Positions 10,076-19,488 of a DNA stretch of 64,000 bases are shown here, piece by piece. The position numbers and the translations under genes are program-made. The notes under the pieces are model-generated. The model was not told the origin of the DNA. It did no database searches and saw only the letters and a list, made by a program, of their open reading frames with translations. The stretch covers positions 620,001 through 684,000 of the forward strand of contig NZ_CP010892.1 of the NCBI RefSeq assembly GCF_000931465.1, written 5' to 3'. This stretch comes from Pseudomonas sp. MRSN 12121. Lineage in GTDB: Bacteria; Pseudomonadota; Gammaproteobacteria; Pseudomonadales; Pseudomonadaceae. Position 1 is the first letter of the stretch. Every line of letters starts with the position of its first letter.

Positions 10076-12010
10076 GTGTCGGCCGTTCTCTCACTGTTAC
10101 AAAGCCGTTTGCTACGGCCTGTGTTCGTTACTCTTGGTATCGCCCTTTTGGTGCAGGTGTTGGTGGCTGTGGCTCTGACACGGAGCACGGTGACCGCGCT
10201 GGAGGCCGATCTGGCCGCTCGTCTGGGTGTCGACAGCCAGAAGCTGTCCGGCGAACTGGAGCAGGCGGCTCGCGAAGTCACCACGAGCCTGGAAAGCCTG
10301 TCTGGCAATACCCGACAGCGCCTGACGGAGGGGTTGTCTTCGCGCCTGAAGGAAGAGCAGGCGCAATTGCGTTCGGCGCTGGAGAAGGATCTCAAGGACT
10401 CGGCCAACGATATGGCCCAGTTGCTTGCTTCGGTGGCGCCGCGTGCCATGTGGGACAGCGACGTCCCGACCCTTTCCGAATTCGCCCGGCGCGCGCAGCG
10501 CAATCCCAACGTGCTGTTCGTGGTGTATGACGATGCCGCTGGCGAGCACTTGACCCGTTACCTGAACCGGGAAAACCCGATCAACCAGGCGTTGCTGGAA
10601 AAGGGCAAGGGCGAGCGGGCCCTGGACAAGGTGCTGGACGCGGCCAGGAGCGACCCTTCGGTCTACTACCTGGAGGCCTCCATCAACCCCAATGGTGTGG
10701 AAATCGGCAAGGTGCTGATGGGGGTTTCCACGGCGTCGGTAGAGGCGGACATCGCCGCCCTGGACAAGCGCTTTGCCGCCTTGATCGCCAGCGGCGACCA
10801 GTTGGTGGGCGACAGCCTCAAGGGCGCCTCGGCGGACAGCTCGGCGGCCATGCGTGCCCGGCTGCAATCGGCGCAGACCACTGCCTCGCAGATGCAGGCC
10901 AATACTGCCGGCGCTGTGCAGGATGCCGCGGCAACCCTGCGCTGGCAGATCGGCATGGGCCTGGCGCTGGTAGGTTGCGGCGTCTTGCTGTTACTGGCGG
11001 TGGTACTGGGGCGGCGCGTGGTCAGCAAGCTGCATCTGTTGATCGCTGCGCTGAACGATCTTGCCGCGGGCGAGGGCGATCTGACCAAGCGGGTGCAGCT
11101 CAGCAGCAATGACGAGATCGGCGACATGGCATCGGCGGTCAACCGCTTTGTGGATAAGTTGCAGCCGATCGTGCGTGAGGCGGGTGACGTGGCGCAGCGT
11201 ACCGGTGTTGAAATTGGCGCGATGAGCCAGCGCAACGCTGGCGCGGATGCCGCGGCCGAGGCCCAGCGCGATGAGGTGGCGGAAAGCTTACGCGCCCTGT
11301 CGCAAATGGCCGACGAGGCCCAGGCGGAAAGCCAGGCGATGCAGGCAGCCTTGCAGCAGGTGGTGGAGATCCGCCAGGCGACCGATGAAAACACCCGGAC
11401 CTCGGCTCAGGTGGGGAGCCTGATCGAGGCGTTGGCGGGGCAAGTGGATACCGGTGCCAAGGTCATCGAGCGGCTGGCACAGCAGAGTGAGCAGATCGAG
11501 GTGGTGCTGACGGTGATTCATGGCATTGCCGAGCAGACCAACCTGCTGGCCTTGAACGCGGCCATCGAAGCGGCGCGAGCCGGGGAAACCGGCCGCGGCT
11601 TCGCGGTGGTGGCCGACGAGGTCAGGGCGCTGGCCAGCAAGACACAAAGCTCCACGGGAGATATCCAGGCGCATATCGGGGCGCTGCAGCAGGGCGCGCG
11701 CGAGGCGGTGGCAGCGATCGGGCTGGCCGGTAGGCAGGCCAATGAAGGTTTGCTGGTGCTGCGCGACAGCGCGCGGTTGCAGCAGTCGGTGCAGTCGTCG
11801 GTGGAGCAGGTGCATGCGGCGATCGGCCTGGCGACCCAGGCGGCCGCCCATCAGGCCCAGGGAGCGCAGGCCGTGCGTGGGCGGGTTGAAACCATTCATG
11901 CGCAGGCCGAGCGTGCGGCCCAGGCGGTGGTGGAGACTACGGCCAGCGGCAAGATACTGGACAGCCTGGCCGCGCAACTGAAGGCCAGCCTGGGGCAGTT
12001 CCGGGCTTGA
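10076..12010 (+). CDS. methyl-accepting chemotaxis protein
   Basis: This is a membrane chemoreceptor that passes ligand signals to CheA/CheW. The 644-residue protein has a first membrane segment at about 18-36 and a large periplasmic ligand domain of about 250 residues whose N-terminal part is helical. A second membrane segment lies near 292-312 ([18 protein letters not shown]), then a HAMP region (about 310-365). The conserved signalling hairpin tip, [20 protein letters not shown], lies near residue 486. The start is GTG, preceded by GAGGGA. There is no obvious CheR-binding pentapeptide at the C-terminus, and I cannot infer the ligand. Confidence 0.93.
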   Translation: MSAVLSLLQSRLLRPVFVTLGIALLVQVLVAVALTRSTVTALEADLAARLGVDSQKLSGELEQAAREVTTSLESLSGNTRQRLTEGLSSRLKEEQAQLRSALEKDLKDSANDMAQLLASVAPRAMWDSDVPTLSEFARRAQRNPNVLFVVYDDAAGEHLTRYLNRENPINQALLEKGKGERALDKVLDAARSDPSVYYLEASINPNGVEIGKVLMGVSTASVEADIAALDKRFAALIASGDQLVGDSLKGASADSSAAMRARLQSAQTTASQMQANTAGAVQDAAATLRWQIGMGLALVGCGVLLLLAVVLGRRVVSKLHLLIAALNDLAAGEGDLTKRVQLSSNDEIGDMASAVNRFVDKLQPIVREAGDVAQRTGVEIGAMSQRNAGADAAAEAQRDEVAESLRALSQMADEAQAESQAMQAALQQVVEIRQATDENTRTSAQVGSLIEALAGQVDTGAKVIERLAQQSEQIEVVLTVIHGIAEQTNLLALNAAIEAARAGETGRGFAVVADEVRALASKTQSSTGDIQAHIGALQQGAREAVAAIGLAGRQANEGLLVLRDSARLQQSVQSSVEQVHAAIGLATQAAAHQAQGAQAVRGRVETIHAQAERAAQAVVETTASGKILDSLAAQLKASLGQFRA

Positions 12011-12029
12011 GGGGCTGGCCGTGACTGCT

Positions 12030-12062
12030 TCGCTCCTGCAGGTTCCAGGCTTGCAGGAGCGA
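12030..12062. terminator. bidirectional hairpin between convergent genes
   Basis: TCGCTCCTGCA (12030-12040) pairs with TGCAGGAGCGA (12052-12062). It sits between the chemoreceptor gene (+) and the iron permease gene (-), so it is well placed to stop both transcripts. The arms resemble a worn REP sequence, so REP origin is possible. Confidence 0.5.
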
Positions 12063-12070
12063 CAGCGCCC

Positions 12071-13636
12071 TCAGCGGCTTAGATACATCCGCGTCGTCAG
12101 CAGATAGACCGGTAGCCCCGACACCAGAATCAGCAGTGCTGCATAGGGCGCTGCAGCAGCGAACTCCACGTTCGCCGTATGCGCCCAGACTTCCGTCGCC
12201 AGCGTATTCAGCCCGGTGGGGCTGAGTAGCAGTGTGGCTGTCAGTTCTTTCATGGCATCCAGAAACACCAGGGCAAAAGCTGCCCCCAGCGCCGGGAAAA
12301 TGATGGGCAGGGTCACCCGGCAAAACGCGCTGAACGACGATGCGCCAAGGGTCCGGGCGGCCTCTTCGAGTTGCGGTGCGGCCTTGTGCAATGCGGTGCG
12401 GATTGGCGCCTGTGCCAGGGGCAGGAACAGCAAGGCATAGGCAATCAGCAACAGGGCCGAGGTCTGATACAGCGCCGGTACGTAATGCAGGGCGAAGAAC
12501 ACCAGTGTCAGGGCGATCACCAGGCCAGGCAGGGCGTGCAGCAGGTAAGGCAGGCGTTCGGCCCAGAGCGCCAGGCGACCCTTGTAGCGCACCACCAGCA
12601 GCCCGACCGGTATCGCCAGTACCAGGCATAACCCCGCGCCACCCAGCGACAGTGCCAGAGAGGAGAGCAGTGCCTCGCCAATGGCAGCCACCGGGAAAGC
12701 GGCGGACGAGCCGACAGCCAGCCAGTACGCCAGCATGCCCAGTGGAATGCCGCTGCCGATCAGGGCTAGCAGTGCGCAATAGAGCTGCCCGCCAATCGCC
12801 CACCGTCCGAGGCGTACCTGTTCGGCTTGGCGCGCGGCACCTTGGCCAGTCCGCACGTGGCGGCCTTTGCCGCGAATCCGCAACTCCAGCCACAGCAAGG
12901 CCAGGCAAAGCATCAGCAGCACGGCGGAGAGCATGGCCGCGTTGGCGTTGCTGAACTCCAGTTCGAATTGCTGATAAATGGCGGTGGTGAAGGTCTGCAG
13001 GCCGATGATCGAGAGGGCGCCGAACTCCACCAGCATATGCAGGGCGATCAGCAGCGAGCCAGCCAGTAATGACGGCCAGAGCAGGGGCAGGGTAATCCTG
13101 AAGAACACTCCCTGGCGATTCTGCCCGAGGGTGCGGGCCGATTCTTCCAGGGATGGATCGAGATTGCGCAGGGTGGCCGCGACGGGCAGGAACACCAGCG
13201 GGTACTTGGACAGGCTCATGACCAGGATCGCTCCGCCCAGGCCCTCGAAGCTGGCGCTCAGAGAAACCCAGGTGAAGCTGCTGACAAAAGCCGGTACGGC
13301 AAACGGCAGGCACAGAATTACGCCCCAGAGGCGCCGTCCCGGCAGGTCACTGCGCTCCAGCAGCCAGGCCAGGGACAGGCCGATCAGGGCACAGGTGGCC
13401 GTCACGCCGACAAGCAGAAGCAAGGTATTGCGCAGCAAGCCGAACACGTAGGGTCGCCATAGCAGGTGCAGGGCCTCGGCCCAGCCGGCCTGCCAGGCCT
13501 TGAGGCCGACATAGAGCAGGGGCAACAGGCTGAGCCCGACCAGCAGCAGGACCGGCAGCAATAACCAGATCGAGGGCTTTTTGCCGCGTGGTAAATAGCC
13601 TGTGGGGGCGGTCGGGGTGGACAGCGACGAGCTCAT
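12071..13636 (-). CDS. iron(III) ABC transporter permease (FbpB/SfuB type)
   Basis: This is the inner-membrane channel of a ferric iron importer. The 521-residue protein begins with a basic leader and then about 12 hydrophobic segments. It forms two homologous binding-protein-dependent transport domains, each with an EAA-like loop (EESARTLGQNRQGVFFRITLP and EEAARTLGASSFSAFCRVTLP). Two such domains in one chain is typical of FbpB-type permeases. Its start overlaps the stop of the binding-protein gene upstream (TGATG). No ATPase gene lies next to the pair, so the ATPase is presumably encoded elsewhere. Confidence 0.9.
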   Translation of the reverse strand: MSSSLSTPTAPTGYLPRGKKPSIWLLLPVLLLVGLSLLPLLYVGLKAWQAGWAEALHLLWRPYVFGLLRNTLLLLVGVTATCALIGLSLAWLLERSDLPGRRLWGVILCLPFAVPAFVSSFTWVSLSASFEGLGGAILVMSLSKYPLVFLPVAATLRNLDPSLEESARTLGQNRQGVFFRITLPLLWPSLLAGSLLIALHMLVEFGALSIIGLQTFTTAIYQQFELEFSNANAAMLSAVLLMLCLALLWLELRIRGKGRHVRTGQGAARQAEQVRLGRWAIGGQLYCALLALIGSGIPLGMLAYWLAVGSSAAFPVAAIGEALLSSLALSLGGAGLCLVLAIPVGLLVVRYKGRLALWAERLPYLLHALPGLVIALTLVFFALHYVPALYQTSALLLIAYALLFLPLAQAPIRTALHKAAPQLEEAARTLGASSFSAFCRVTLPIIFPALGAAFALVFLDAMKELTATLLLSPTGLNTLATEVWAHTANVEFAAAAPYAALLILVSGLPVYLLTTRMYLSR

Positions 13637-14661
13637 CAGTTCAGGCCGACTTCACGTTCCAGTTCCAGGGCTTCTTCGGCATTGCCAAGATCGGCCGGGG
13701 TGACTTTTGGCGCTTGCAGTTCACTGAACGGCTTGAGCCCGCGGTCCGACTCCAGCCCTTTGCGCAATGGGTATTCGGCCGTGGTCTGGGTGATCACGCG
13801 CTGGCCTTCCTCGCTGGTCATGTAGGCGAGGAACTGCTGGGCTTCTTTGGGATGCTTGCTGGATTTGAGTACCGCGGCACTGGATACGGTGATCAAGCCA
13901 CCGGCATCGCCGCCGGTGAAATAGTGCAGTTTCGAATCCAGTTGGCCTTTCTCGCGTTGCAGGGCGAACCAGTAGTAGTTATTCACCAGTACGGTAGCGA
14001 TTTCGCCGTTTTCCACGGCTTTCAATGCCACCATATTGTTGCTGTAGGTCTTGCCGAAGGCGCGCAGGCCCGTCAGCCATTCCTCGGCGGCGTCCATTCC
14101 ATGCAGCTTGATGATTGCCACCGCCTGTTCCTGGAAGGCGCCGCTGGTGGGGACAAAACCGACCTTGCCTTGCCATTGGGGCTGGGAGAATTCCAGTACC
14201 GAGGCCGGCAAATCCTTTTCATCAATCAGCTTCGGGTTGTATGCCACGACGCGAACGCGGGCGGTGATGCCGACCCAGGTGTCGTTGCTGGCGACGTACT
14301 CCTTGGGCAGGACTTGGAGCGTGGTCGCATCGGTCTTGGCCAGTAGACCTTGCTCGCCGAGTTTGTTGAGGGGCGGCGATTCTTCGGAATAGATCACGTC
14401 GGCCGGGGAGCGCTCGCCTTCTTCCACGATCTGGCTTGCGAGCTGATTGCTGCTGCCTTTGCGTACATTGACGTGAATACCGGTCTTGGCTTCGAAGGCC
14501 TTGGCGATAGCCTCGCCCACTTCCTTGTGCTGGCCGTTGTAAAGCGTCAGGGAAACCGGGTCGGCGGCCTGGACAAGGGAAGACGCCAGGCTCAGGCCTA
14601 GCAAAGTGATGGTCAAGCCACGCAGAAGGGATGTTGAAAGGGCGGTGTTTCTAAACATCAT
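13636..14661 (-). CDS. iron(III) ABC transporter periplasmic binding protein (FbpA/SfuA type)
   Basis: This periplasmic protein captures ferric iron and delivers it to the adjacent permease. The 341-residue precursor has a Sec signal peptide ending near SSLVQAADPV. The mature part begins with the family-typical LTLYNGQHKEVGEAIAKAFE. A tyrosine pair in VNNYYWFA near residue 225 matches the tandem tyrosines that bind Fe(III) in this family. A Fur-like box lies about 50-65 bp upstream of the start. The stop overlaps the permease start, so the two are cotranslated. Thiamine- or putrescine-type ligands are less likely given the YY motif. Confidence 0.9.
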   Translation of the reverse strand: MMFRNTALSTSLLRGLTITLLGLSLASSLVQAADPVSLTLYNGQHKEVGEAIAKAFEAKTGIHVNVRKGSSNQLASQIVEEGERSPADVIYSEESPPLNKLGEQGLLAKTDATTLQVLPKEYVASNDTWVGITARVRVVAYNPKLIDEKDLPASVLEFSQPQWQGKVGFVPTSGAFQEQAVAIIKLHGMDAAEEWLTGLRAFGKTYSNNMVALKAVENGEIATVLVNNYYWFALQREKGQLDSKLHYFTGGDAGGLITVSSAAVLKSSKHPKEAQQFLAYMTSEEGQRVITQTTAEYPLRKGLESDRGLKPFSELQAPKVTPADLGNAEEALELEREVGLN

Positions 14662-14711
14662 TCGCAGGGTTCCTCACTGTTGTGCCGCAAAAACTTGTAA
14701 CAATCATAAAC

Positions 14712-14726
14712 GATATTGGTTCTCAT
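14712..14726. promoter_or_regulatory. Fur-box-like site upstream of the iron importer
   Basis: GATATTGGTTCTCAT matches 12 of 15 positions of the Fur-type sequence GATAATGATTATCAT. It sits in the promoter region of the divergently oriented (minus-strand) iron-binding-protein gene, in an AT-rich patch. Iron repression through Fur is the likely role, inferred from position and gene function. Confidence 0.5.
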
Positions 14727-14805
14727 GTGCCTTGCGAAAGGGGTAGAGAGTGAGGGGAGAGGAGGAAGGCGTTGGGATCGTTGATTATTCAAACCCCAAA
14801 AACAC

Positions 14806-14830
14806 AAAAACCCGCTTTCGCGGGTTTTTG
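14806..14830 (-). terminator. terminator of tRNA-Leu copy 1
   Basis: AAAAACCCGC and GCGGGTTTTTG form a perfect stem around a TTTC loop, downstream of the minus-strand tRNA gene. The A/T runs on both sides allow termination in either direction. Confidence 0.8.
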
Positions 14831-14864
14831 GGAGGCTTCACAGCACTGCTATGAAGCTTGAATA

Positions 14865-14951
14865 TGGTGCCCAGAAGAAGACTCGAACTTCCACGGCCTT
14901 GCGGCCACCAGCACCTGAAGCTGGCGTGTCTACCAATTTCACCATCTGGGC
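14865..14951 (-). tRNA. tRNA-Leu(CAG), copy 1
   Basis: Read on the minus strand, this 87-nt sequence starts GCCCAGATGGTGAAATTGG and ends with an encoded CCA. The acceptor arms pair (GCCCAGA with TCTGGGC), there is a long variable arm as in class II leucine tRNAs, and GTTCGAGTC marks the T arm. The anticodon loop TTCAGGT within CCAGC/GCTGG gives anticodon CAG, reading CUG, the dominant leucine codon in Pseudomonas. Confidence 0.96.
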
Positions 14952-14985
14952 AGTATCAGCAACGTCGCCGTTGTTGATGGGGCGA

Positions 14986-15014
14986 ACTATACGGAGCCTC
15001 TTTGGATCTGTAAA
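14986..15014 (-). promoter_or_regulatory. sigma-70 promoter of tRNA-Leu copy 1
   Basis: On the minus strand TTTACA (-35) is followed after exactly 17 bp by TATAGT (-10), with a GC-rich discriminator TCGCCCC as expected for a stringently controlled stable-RNA promoter. Confidence 0.75.
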
Positions 15015-15058
15015 GCCCTGTTTTGACTTAGATTCGATAAATCAAACACTTAGAATGC

Positions 15059-15082
15059 AAAAACCCGCTTTTGCGGGTTTTT
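15059..15082 (-). terminator. terminator of tRNA-Leu copy 2
   Basis: AAAAACCCGC and GCGGGTTTTT flank a TTTT loop, nearly identical to the terminator at 14806. It lies between the two tRNA genes, so each copy is a self-contained unit. Confidence 0.8.
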
Positions 15083-15117
15083 GTGAGGCTTCACAGCTAT
15101 GCTGTGAAGCTTGAATA

Positions 15118-15204
15118 TGGTGCCCAGAAGAAGACTCGAACTTCCACGGCCTTGCGGCCACCAGCACCTGAAGCTGGCGTGTCTACCAATTTCACCATCT
15201 GGGC
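15118..15204 (-). tRNA. tRNA-Leu(CAG), copy 2
   Basis: This copy is identical over its 87 nt to the copy 253 bp away, including anticodon CAG and encoded CCA. Identity extends into the downstream hairpin, the GGCTTCACAG flank and the promoter boxes, showing a tandem duplication of a whole transcription unit. Confidence 0.96.
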
Positions 15205-15238
15205 AGTATCGACAGCGTCTGCGTCGTCGATGGCGCGC

Positions 15239-15267
15239 ACTATACGGACCACCTTTTGAACTGTAAA
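15239..15267 (-). promoter_or_regulatory. sigma-70 promoter of tRNA-Leu copy 2
   Basis: On the minus strand TTTACA, 17 bp, TATAGT, then a GC-rich discriminator (GCGCGCC). The -35 and -10 boxes are the same as in copy 1, while the spacer sequence has diverged. Confidence 0.75.
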
Positions 15268-15429
15268 CCCCTGATCTTGAAAATATTGAAAAATTTCTCA
15301 TGGAGAAGGGATGAAGGATTTTTCTGGGTTGGAGCAGGGATTTTTCGGATGCTGAAATGCCCTGAAATTTCCCGTTTCAATACGCGTATGCCAAACTAAC
15401 CCGCATATAGACAAGGTGAAATTTATCTA

Positions 15430-18036
15430 ATGGCCGATTGGCAGTCCCTCGATCCCGAGGCCGCTCGTGAAGCGGAAAAATATGAAAACCCTATCCCTAG
15501 CCGCGAACTGATCCTTCAGCACCTTGCTGATCGGGGTTCGCCTGCCAGCCGTGAGCAACTGGTCGAAGAGTTTGGTCTGACCACCGAAGACCAGATCGAG
15601 GCGCTGCGCCGCCGCCTGCGCGCCATGGAGCGCGATGCTCAATTGATCTACACGCGCCGCGGCACTTATGCGCCGGTGGACAAGCTCGACCTGATCCTGG
15701 GCCGTATTAGCGGTCATCGCGATGGCTTCGGTTTCCTGGTTCCCGACGATGGCAGCGATGACCTGTTCATGAGCCCGGCGCAGATGCGTCTGGTGTTCGA
15801 CGGCGACCGCGCGCTGGCCCGGGTTTCCGGCCTGGATCGTCGTGGCCGTCGCGAAGGCGTGATCGTCGAAGTGGTGTCCCGTGCCCATGAGAGCATCGTG
15901 GGTCGTTACTTCGAGGAAGGCGGTATCGGTTTCGTCGTGGCGGACAATCCCAAGGTCCAGCAGGAAGTACTGGTGACCCCTGGCCGCAACGCTGGCGCCA
16001 AGATCGGTCAGTTCGTTGAGGTGAAGATCACCCACTGGCCGACTCCGCGTTTCCAGCCCCAGGGCGATGTGATCGAAGTCGTGGGCAACTACATGGCGCC
16101 CGGCATGGAAATCGACGTTGCCCTGCGCAGCTACGATATTCCTCACGTCTGGCCCGACGCCGTGCTCAAGGAAGCCGGCAAGCTCAAGCCGGAAGTGGAA
16201 GAAAAGGATAAAGAGAAGCGCATTGACCTGCGCGATCTGCCGTTCGTCACCATCGACGGTGAAGACGCCCGCGACTTCGACGACGCTGTCTACTGTGAAG
16301 CCAAGCCTGGCAAGCTGCGCCTGTTTGGCGGCGGCTGGAAGCTGTATGTGGCGATTGCCGACGTTTCCAGTTACGTGAAGATCGGTTCGGCGCTGGATGC
16401 CGAGGCTCAGGTACGTGGCAACTCGGTGTATTTCCCCGAGCGCGTGGTGCCGATGCTGCCCGAGCAGCTGTCCAACGGCCTGTGCTCGCTGAACCCGAAA
16501 GTCGACCGCCTGGCCATGGTCTGCGAGATGACCATTTCCAAGTCCGGCGAGATGACCGACTACCAGTTCTACGACGCGGTGATCCACTCCAAGGCGCGGC
16601 TGACCTACAACAAGGTCAGCACTATGCTCGAACACCCGAAAACCAGCGAAGCCAAGCAGCTGCGTAGCGAATACGGCGATGTCGTACCGCACCTCAAGCA
16701 GCTTTATGCGCTGTACAAGGTGCTGCTGGGGGCTCGACACACACGCGGCGCCATCGATTTCGAGACTCAGGAAACCCGGATCATTTTTGGTTCCGAGCGC
16801 AAGATCGCGGAAATTCGCCCGACGACCCGCAACGATGCGCACAAGTTGATCGAGGAGTGCATGCTGGCGGCCAACGTGGCCACCGCGGAATTCCTCAAGA
16901 AACACGAAATTCCTGCGCTCTACCGCGTGCACGACGGCCCGCCACCGGAGCGTCTGGAAAAGCTGCGGGCATTCCTCGGCGAATTGGGCCTGTCGCTGCA
17001 TAAAGGCAAGGAAGGCCCGACGCCGAAGGATTACCAGGCGTTGCTGGAGAACATCAAGGATCGTCCGGACTACCACCTGATCCAGACCGTCATGCTGCGC
17101 TCACTGAGCCAGGCGGTGTACAGCGCCGATAATCAGGGCCACTTCGGCCTGAACTACGAAGCCTATACCCACTTCACTTCGCCGATCCGTCGTTACCCGG
17201 ACCTGCTGACGCACCGGGCGATTCGCAGTGTCATCCACTCCAAGCAGAACACGCCTCATGTGCGTCGTGCCGGGGCGATGAGCATTCCGAAGGCGCGCAT
17301 CTATCCGTACGACGAGGCGACGCTCGAGCAACTCGGCGAGCAGTGCTCGATGAGCGAGCGGCGCGCCGACGAGGCGACTCGCGATGTGGTGAACTGGCTC
17401 AAGTGCGAGTTCATGAAGGATCGGGTTGGCGAGTCGTTCCCGGGCGTGATCACCGCGGTGACCGGTTTCGGTCTGTTCGTCGAGCTGACCGATATCTATG
17501 TGGAAGGCCTGGTGCACGTCACGGCGCTGCCGGGCGACTACTACCACTTCGATCCCGTGCACCACCGTTTGGCCGGTGAGCGTACCGGTCGCAGTTTCCG
17601 CTTGGGCGATACCGTGGAAGTGCGGGTCATGCGCGTGGATCTGGACGAGCGCAAGATCGATTTCGAGATGGCGGAAAAAACCATCAACGCGCCAATCGGT
17701 CGCAAAAAGCGCGGTGCTACCGATGCGCCGCCTGCCAAGGCCGCCGCCGAGCCGGCTCCGGCCAAGGCCGGGCGCCGTGGTTCGGCCAAGGAGAAGCCGG
17801 CCGAGGCTTACCGCTCGAGCGACGCTGCGGCGAAAAACGCCGAAGTACGCAAGAGCCGTGAAATGAAGAAGGCGTTGCTGGCCGAAGCCAAGAGCGGTGG
17901 CAAGGTGGCTTCGGGTGGCAAATCCGGAAAGCCCGCGTCCAGCAAGCCAAGCAAACATCGTAAAGGTCCGCCAAAAGCGGGCGCGGGTCCGGCTGCGAAA
18001 AGCGGCGGGGCACGTAAACCCAAGGTCAAGTCATGA
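15430..18036 (+). CDS. rnr: ribonuclease R
   Basis: RNase R is a 3'-5' hydrolytic exoribonuclease that degrades structured RNA, works in rRNA quality control and is induced by cold and stress. The 868-residue protein has an N-terminal winged-helix region (about 15-80), cold-shock-like RNA-binding domains, and the RNB catalytic domain with TIDGEDARDFDDAVYC near residue 275 carrying the metal-binding aspartates. An S1 domain follows (GESFPGVITAVTGFGLFVEL near 660), then a long Lys/Ala-rich basic tail of about 120 residues. Its stop overlaps rlmB (ATGA), so the two form an operon. Confidence 0.97.
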   Translation: MADWQSLDPEAAREAEKYENPIPSRELILQHLADRGSPASREQLVEEFGLTTEDQIEALRRRLRAMERDAQLIYTRRGTYAPVDKLDLILGRISGHRDGFGFLVPDDGSDDLFMSPAQMRLVFDGDRALARVSGLDRRGRREGVIVEVVSRAHESIVGRYFEEGGIGFVVADNPKVQQEVLVTPGRNAGAKIGQFVEVKITHWPTPRFQPQGDVIEVVGNYMAPGMEIDVALRSYDIPHVWPDAVLKEAGKLKPEVEEKDKEKRIDLRDLPFVTIDGEDARDFDDAVYCEAKPGKLRLFGGGWKLYVAIADVSSYVKIGSALDAEAQVRGNSVYFPERVVPMLPEQLSNGLCSLNPKVDRLAMVCEMTISKSGEMTDYQFYDAVIHSKARLTYNKVSTMLEHPKTSEAKQLRSEYGDVVPHLKQLYALYKVLLGARHTRGAIDFETQETRIIFGSERKIAEIRPTTRNDAHKLIEECMLAANVATAEFLKKHEIPALYRVHDGPPPERLEKLRAFLGELGLSLHKGKEGPTPKDYQALLENIKDRPDYHLIQTVMLRSLSQAVYSADNQGHFGLNYEAYTHFTSPIRRYPDLLTHRAIRSVIHSKQNTPHVRRAGAMSIPKARIYPYDEATLEQLGEQCSMSERRADEATRDVVNWLKCEFMKDRVGESFPGVITAVTGFGLFVELTDIYVEGLVHVTALPGDYYHFDPVHHRLAGERTGRSFRLGDTVEVRVMRVDLDERKIDFEMAEKTINAPIGRKKRGATDAPPAKAAAEPAPAKAGRRGSAKEKPAEAYRSSDAAAKNAEVRKSREMKKALLAEAKSGGKVASGGKSGKPASSKPSKHRKGPPKAGAGPAAKSGGARKPKVKS

Positions 18037-18800
18037 GTCAGTTGGAAAAAATCTACGGCGTGCACGCTGTAGAAGCGTTGCTGCGTCACCATCCCAAGCG
18101 CGTCAAGCAGATCTGGCTGGCCGAGGGTCGCAGCGATCCGCGGGTGCAGGTGCTGGTGGACCTGGCCGGGCAGAACCGCGTAGCGGTCGGCCAGGCGGAG
18201 CGTCGGGAAATGGACGCTTGGGTCGAAGGTGTGCACCAGGGGGTGGTGGCTGAGGTAAGCCCGAGCCAGGTGTGGGGCGAGGCGATGCTCGACGAGTTGC
18301 TCGACCGCACCGAAGGCGCGCCGCTGTTGCTGGTGCTGGACGGTGTGACCGACCCGCATAATCTTGGCGCCTGCCTGCGTACCGCCGATGCGGCCGGGGC
18401 GCTGGCGGTGCTGGTGCCGAAAGACAAGTCCGCCACCCTAACGCCCACGGTGCGCAAGGTGGCCTGCGGCGCGGCGGAAGTGATTCCGTTGGTGGCCGTC
18501 ACTAACTTGGCGCGCACCCTGGAAAAGCTCCAGCAGCGTGGTCTGTGGGTTGTCGGTACTGCCGGCGAGGCCGAGCAGGAACTGTACGACCAGGACCTGA
18601 CCGGGCCGACCATCCTGATCATGGGCGCCGAAGGCAAGGGCATGCGCCGCCTTACGCGCGAGCACTGTGATTTCCTGGTGCGCTTGCCGATGGCCGGCAG
18701 TGTCAGCAGTCTCAACGTATCGGTGGCTACCGGCGTGTGCCTGTTCGAAGCCACGCGTCAGCGCGCGGCCAAGGCCAAGGGCGCCGTCAAGAAGGCCTGA
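18033..18800 (+). CDS. rlmB: 23S rRNA (guanosine-2'-O-)-methyltransferase RlmB
   Basis: RlmB methylates the ribose of G2251 in the 23S rRNA peptidyl-transferase region using S-adenosylmethionine. The 255-residue SpoU-family protein has an N-terminal substrate-binding domain (EKIYGVHAVEALLRHHPKRV). The SPOUT fold contains DPHNLGACLRTADAAG, MGAEGKGMRRLT and the knot motif GSVSSLNVSVATG. Translational overlap with rnr matches the conserved rnr-rlmB pair in gammaproteobacteria. Confidence 0.97.
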   Translation: MSQLEKIYGVHAVEALLRHHPKRVKQIWLAEGRSDPRVQVLVDLAGQNRVAVGQAERREMDAWVEGVHQGVVAEVSPSQVWGEAMLDELLDRTEGAPLLLVLDGVTDPHNLGACLRTADAAGALAVLVPKDKSATLTPTVRKVACGAAEVIPLVAVTNLARTLEKLQQRGLWVVGTAGEAEQELYDQDLTGPTILIMGAEGKGMRRLTREHCDFLVRLPMAGSVSSLNVSVATGVCLFEATRQRAAKAKGAVKKA

Positions 18801-18896
18801 TCCTGGGCTTTGCGGGGGCGGGCCGACTCGCTCCCGCGGGTTTGGCCGCCTCCGCCGCTCGATTGTTCAAATAATCACCAATTGCCTTGCGTCGCT

Positions 18897-18925
18897 GTTC
18901 CCCCTTCTCTACAATTGCGCCCCTT
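18897..18925 (+). promoter_or_regulatory. candidate sigma-70 promoter of the rpsF operon
   Basis: TTGCGT, a 17-bp spacer and TACAAT followed by TGCGCCCC, about 110 bp before rpsF. The -10 is good (5 of 6) and the -35 weak, with a GC-rich discriminator as expected for ribosomal protein promoters. Confidence 0.5.
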
Positions 18926-19034
18926 GCCGTTGCGGCAGGCGCATATGTGCCTATCTCTGGCAAGACACACCAGTGTCATTCACTCCTTGTCTGACCGCTT
19001 TTGAGTGGCAGGCTACAACCCGTAAGGAGCATTC

Positions 19035-19460
19035 ATGCGTCATTACGAAATCATCTTTCTGGTCCACCCTGACCAGAGCGAGCAAGTCGGCGGCATGGTT
19101 GAGCGTTACACCAAGCTGATCGAAGAAGACGGCGGCAAAATCCACCGTCTGGAAGACTGGGGCCGTCGTCAACTGGCCTACGCAATCAACAATGTTCACA
19201 AGGCTCACTACGTGATGCTGAACGTTGAGTGCACCGGTAAAGCCCTGGCTGAGCTGGAAGACAACTTCCGTTACAACGATGCTGTGATCCGTAACCTGGT
19301 CATCCGTCGCGAAGAAGCCATCACTGGCCAATCCGAGATGCTCAAGGCTGAAGAGAACCGCAGTGAGCGCCGTGAGCGTCGCGACCGTCCTGAGCATGCT
19401 GACAGCGCCGATGGCGACGACAGCAATGACAGCGACAACAGCGACAACGCTGACGAGTAA
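19035..19460 (+). CDS. rpsF: 30S ribosomal protein S6
   Basis: S6 binds S18 and the central domain of 16S rRNA. The 141-residue protein begins [21 protein letters not shown], followed by [12 protein letters not shown] and the conserved core. Its C-terminus is a long acidic tail ([18 protein letters not shown]). Such tails are the substrate end for RimK glutamylation in E. coli and pseudomonads, although this encoded terminus is dominated by Asp, Asn and Ser. A strong AAGGAG precedes the ATG. The gene leads the rpsF-rpsR-DUF2232-rplI group. Confidence 0.98.
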   Translation: MRHYEIIFLVHPDQSEQVGGMVERYTKLIEEDGGKIHRLEDWGRRQLAYAINNVHKAHYVMLNVECTGKALAELEDNFRYNDAVIRNLVIRREEAITGQSEMLKAEENRSERRERRDRPEHADSADGDDSNDSDNSDNADE

Positions 19461-19488
19461 TCCACGGACCTTTTGAGGAGCCAATTAC

